Origin: Leucothrix mucor
GTDB lineage: Bacteria > Pseudomonadota > Gammaproteobacteria > Thiotrichales > Thiotrichaceae
Reading direction: 5' to 3'
NCBI GenBank assembly: GCA_015662325.1
Contig: DQUJ01000023.1
Location: 1 to 6,927 of the forward strand
Length of the DNA stretch: 6,927 nucleotides
How positions within the stretch are numbered: position 1 is the stretch's first letter; every line of letters begins with the position of its first letter. Shown piece after piece: positions 5,298 to 6,927 of the stretch. The notes under the pieces are model-generated. The model had not been told where the DNA came from. It saw only the letters and a list, made by a program, of their open reading frames with translations, and did no database searches. Made by a program: the position numbers and the translations under genes.

Positions 5298-5612
5298 TTA
5301 GTGTCCTCCTTTATTCTTGCTACTTTCGATGTTTTTATCGCTAGGTTTAAACATTTCTAACATACGTTCTGTCACCACATAACCACCGACAGCATTACCT
5401 GCGGCGAGTAGAACTGCGATAAACCCAATCACTGTTTCTAGTGTAGTTTCTGCATGACCCATCACCACCATCGCACCAACTAACACGATACCGTGGATAA
5501 AGTTAGAGCCAGACATGAGTGGCGTATGTAAAATAACAGGGACTTTCGAGATAAGCTCGTAGCCTGTCACCGCTGCAAGCATGAATATATAAAGTGCAAC
5601 AAAACCTTCCAT
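5298..5612 (-). CDS. pntAB: NAD(P) transhydrogenase small alpha-2 subunit PntAB (membrane)
   Basis: This 104-residue membrane protein corresponds to the C-terminal membrane part of the fused E. coli PntA. It has three predicted helices (about 4-22, 35-52 and 58-80). Conserved signatures include VPVILHTPLMSGSNFIHGI (24-42) and NAVGGYVVTERMLEMF (73-88). The hydrophilic tail ends KNKGGH. With PntB it forms the proton channel (domain II). The ATG overlaps the pntA stop as TAATG, and an AGGGGA sits 6 nt upstream inside pntA, so translational coupling is likely. The two final Gly codons, GGA GGA, also make up the SD for pntB. It is shorter than the Rhodospirillum rubrum alpha-2 (about 139 aa as I recall), mostly at the termini. 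Confidence 0.95.
   Translation of the reverse strand: MEGFVALYIFMLAAVTGYELISKVPVILHTPLMSGSNFIHGIVLVGAMVVMGHAETTLETVIGFIAVLLAAGNAVGGYVVTERMLEMFKPSDKNIESSKNKGGH
5305..5310 (-). promoter_or_regulatory. Ribosome-binding site of pntB
   Basis: AGGAGG on the minus strand, 9 nt before the pntB ATG. It is a perfect SD embedded in the last codons of pntAB, which ties pntB translation to the end of the upstream gene and fixes the pntB start. Confidence 0.85.
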
Positions 5613-6769
5613 TATTTTTCCCCTAATGTTTTGTTTAGTAGTTCAACCGTGCCTTCGTGCATTACTTGGCTGTCTTTGGTGAGCAATGAACCGATGATCA
5701 CTTCATCGCCAAAATCAGGTTCATAATCGCCGTTTTCATCCAGCATGGGCAACATAAAGTTCATCAGGTTTTTAGCGTACATTTCACTGGCATGAACCGG
5801 CACTTGGCTGGCAACATCCAACGGCGCATGAATCACAATTTGGTTTCCAGAAGGCCCCGTGTAATTAATCGTTTCGCCTGCTTTAGTCAAGGTACAGTTT
5901 CCACCGCCTTCTGCCGCAAGGTCGATTATGACTGCGCCTTGCTTCATTTTTTCAACCGTTGTTTCAGGAATGATTTTTGGTGCTGGGCGACCCGGTACAG
6001 CCGCCGTTGTGATCAACACATCGGCATCGGCAATAATATCAGCTAATTCATCTTGTTGTTGTTCACGCTCATCTGCGCTGAGTTCGCGTGCATAACCACC
6101 ATCGCCTACCGCAGAAATTGAAAGCTCAATCGCTTTTGCACCGAGTGATTCAATCTGCTCTTTGGTTTCGGGGCGAACATCGTAAGCTTCGACGATTGCG
6201 CCTAACCGTTTTGCCGTTGCTATCGCTTGTAAACCTGCAACACCCACGCCAATGACGATAACTTTAGAAGGGCGAATAGTGCCTGCCGCAGTGGTTAGCA
6301 TGGGGAAGAAACGCGGTGCAAGATCAGCACCCATAATCGCTGCCTTATAACCCGCAATTGCCGCTTGAGATGACAACACATCCATCGACTGGGCGCGTGA
6401 GATGCGCGGAATTAATTCCATCGCATAACTGGTGATTTTGTTATCTTGCAATGCTTTTAACATCGCAATGTTATTGTGCGGAAGCAACGTCCCCATCAAT
6501 ACAGAACCGGTGTTCATCATTTCTATTTCATCTGCTGTTGGTGGCTGTATGCGCCAAATAACATTGGATTGACGATTCAATTCTTTGGCGTTTTCAACAA
6601 TGGTTGCGCCTTTGAACTGATCATCCGAAATCATTGCAGCCGCGCCTGCGCCTGTCTCAACCAGCACTTTTACACCGAGTTTACTCAAACGAGCAATGAC
6701 GGTAGCATCTATTGCTACACGGCGTTCGCCTTCGGCAGTTTCGCGTGGTATACCTAATTTAATTGGCAT
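5612..6769 (-). CDS. pntA: NAD(P) transhydrogenase alpha-1 subunit PntA (NAD(H)-binding domain)
   Basis: This 385-residue soluble peripheral subunit (domain I) binds NAD(H) on the cytoplasmic face and passes hydride to NADP in PntB. It has the alanine dehydrogenase/PNT fold. The N-terminal domain starts KLGIPRETAEGERRVA. The domain I loop RISRAQSMDVLSSQA (122-136) has R122, Q127, D130 and S133, matching R. rubrum R127, Q132, D135 and S138. The Rossmann motif GVGVAG (174-179) is followed by D197, which binds the adenosine ribose and gives NAD specificity. The mobile loop contains GDGGYARELS with Tyr226. PGRPAPKII (259-267) and IIDLAAEGGG (281-290) are also family signatures. The protein ends after domain I with no membrane helices, as in the three-subunit enzymes. 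The start ATG has AGGGGAA 7 nt upstream. First gene of the operon, with only one base shared with pntAB. Confidence 0.97.
   Translation of the reverse strand: MPIKLGIPRETAEGERRVAIDATVIARLSKLGVKVLVETGAGAAAMISDDQFKGATIVENAKELNRQSNVIWRIQPPTADEIEMMNTGSVLMGTLLPHNNIAMLKALQDNKITSYAMELIPRISRAQSMDVLSSQAAIAGYKAAIMGADLAPRFFPMLTTAAGTIRPSKVIVIGVGVAGLQAIATAKRLGAIVEAYDVRPETKEQIESLGAKAIELSISAVGDGGYARELSADEREQQQDELADIIADADVLITTAAVPGRPAPKIIPETTVEKMKQGAVIIDLAAEGGGNCTLTKAGETINYTGPSGNQIVIHAPLDVASQVPVHASEMYAKNLMNFMLPMLDENGDYEPDFGDEVIIGSLLTKDSQVMHEGTVELLNKTLGEK
5619..5624 (-). promoter_or_regulatory. Ribosome-binding site of pntAB
   Basis: AGGGGA, 6 nt before the pntAB ATG and inside the last codons of pntA. It shares the string TTAGGGGAAAA with the pntA site at 6777-6783, so the first two cistrons are served by near-identical initiation signals. 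Confidence 0.7.
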
Positions 6770-6776
6770 TGAACTT

Positions 6777-6783
6777 TTCCCCT
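6777..6783 (-). promoter_or_regulatory. Ribosome-binding site of pntA
   Basis: AGGGGAA on the minus strand, 7 nt before the ATG at 6769. It fixes the pntA start. Confidence 0.75.
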
Positions 6784-6820
6784 AAAGATACACTATGAAA
6801 GCCACTAAAAGATTTCATAT

Positions 6821-6851
6821 ATTCTAGCGTGTACTTTACCAGAGCTAGCAA
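6821..6851 (-). promoter_or_regulatory. Tentative promoter of the pnt operon
   Basis: On the minus strand, TTGCTA (complement of 6846-6851) lies 19 bp before TAGAAT (complement of 6821-6826). The -10 is good (five of six) but the spacer is long. Transcription would start near 6814, giving a leader of about 45 nt. The rest of 6770-6927 is AT-rich and non-coding as far as visible, and the upstream neighbour lies beyond the window. Confidence 0.3.
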
Positions 6852-6927
6852 CAAAAGGGGATAGACAAATAGGTTAATATTGTGTTTATTAGTATCGTTG
6901 TTGAAAATAGATTAAAGTATTTTAATT

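Noticed and set aside
4252..6757. Plus-strand frames inside pntB and pntA
   Set aside because: Antisense to conserved transhydrogenase sequence; no independent evidence.
6769..6800. Possible rightward promoter (TTGAAC) starting at the pntA ATG
   Set aside because: No acceptable -10 at 16-18 bp and no rightward gene visible before the window ends.
1..6927. CRISPR array, tRNA/rRNA, complete insertion sequence, defence or toxin-antitoxin genes
   Set aside because: No regularly spaced repeats, no cloverleaf or rRNA-like segments, no transposase or toxin motifs in any frame examined.

Overview
The window looks like chromosomal DNA from a moderately AT-rich gammaproteobacterium. I infer this from the PriA sequence, from a SPOR protein of the type usually found beside argS/hslV in that class, and from good AGGAGG/AGGGGA ribosome-binding sites. 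I cannot name a genus. All well-supported genes are on the minus strand, so transcription runs from high to low coordinates.

Right half (about 3900-6927): a compact pntA-pntAB-pntB operon encodes the three-subunit form of the proton-translocating NAD(P) transhydrogenase. PntA binds NAD(H), PntAB and PntB form the membrane channel, and the PntB C-terminus binds NADP(H). The joints are tight: a TAATG overlap between pntA and pntAB, and a 2-nt gap before pntB. The SD for each downstream cistron lies inside the end of the previous gene. A hairpin spans the pntB stop, and a bidirectional-looking intrinsic terminator follows at 3801-3828.

Middle (3455-3915): a non-coding, AT-rich, structured region upstream of priA. 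It contains three perfect TTATNCACA DnaA boxes, two one-mismatch boxes, a match to the IHF consensus, and several inverted repeats. This is the most interesting part of the window: either a DnaA-controlled regulatory region for priA or an origin-like / DnaA-titration locus.

Left half (1-3454): priA, the replication-restart primosomal helicase, is complete with all helicase motifs and eight zinc cysteines. Its start is probably a GTG at 3454, directly behind an extended -10, rather than the TTG at 3556. After a 229-bp AT-rich gap comes a FtsN-like SPOR-domain cell-division protein. In relatives such as Pseudomonas, argS sits between these two genes and hslV follows; neither is seen here. The left 300 bp carries no recognisable gene, but a start-less, protein-like minus-strand reading frame (8-211) may be a gene remnant.

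Nothing in the window amounts to a proven new system. The genes are well known, and the novelty, if any, is in the priA upstream region.
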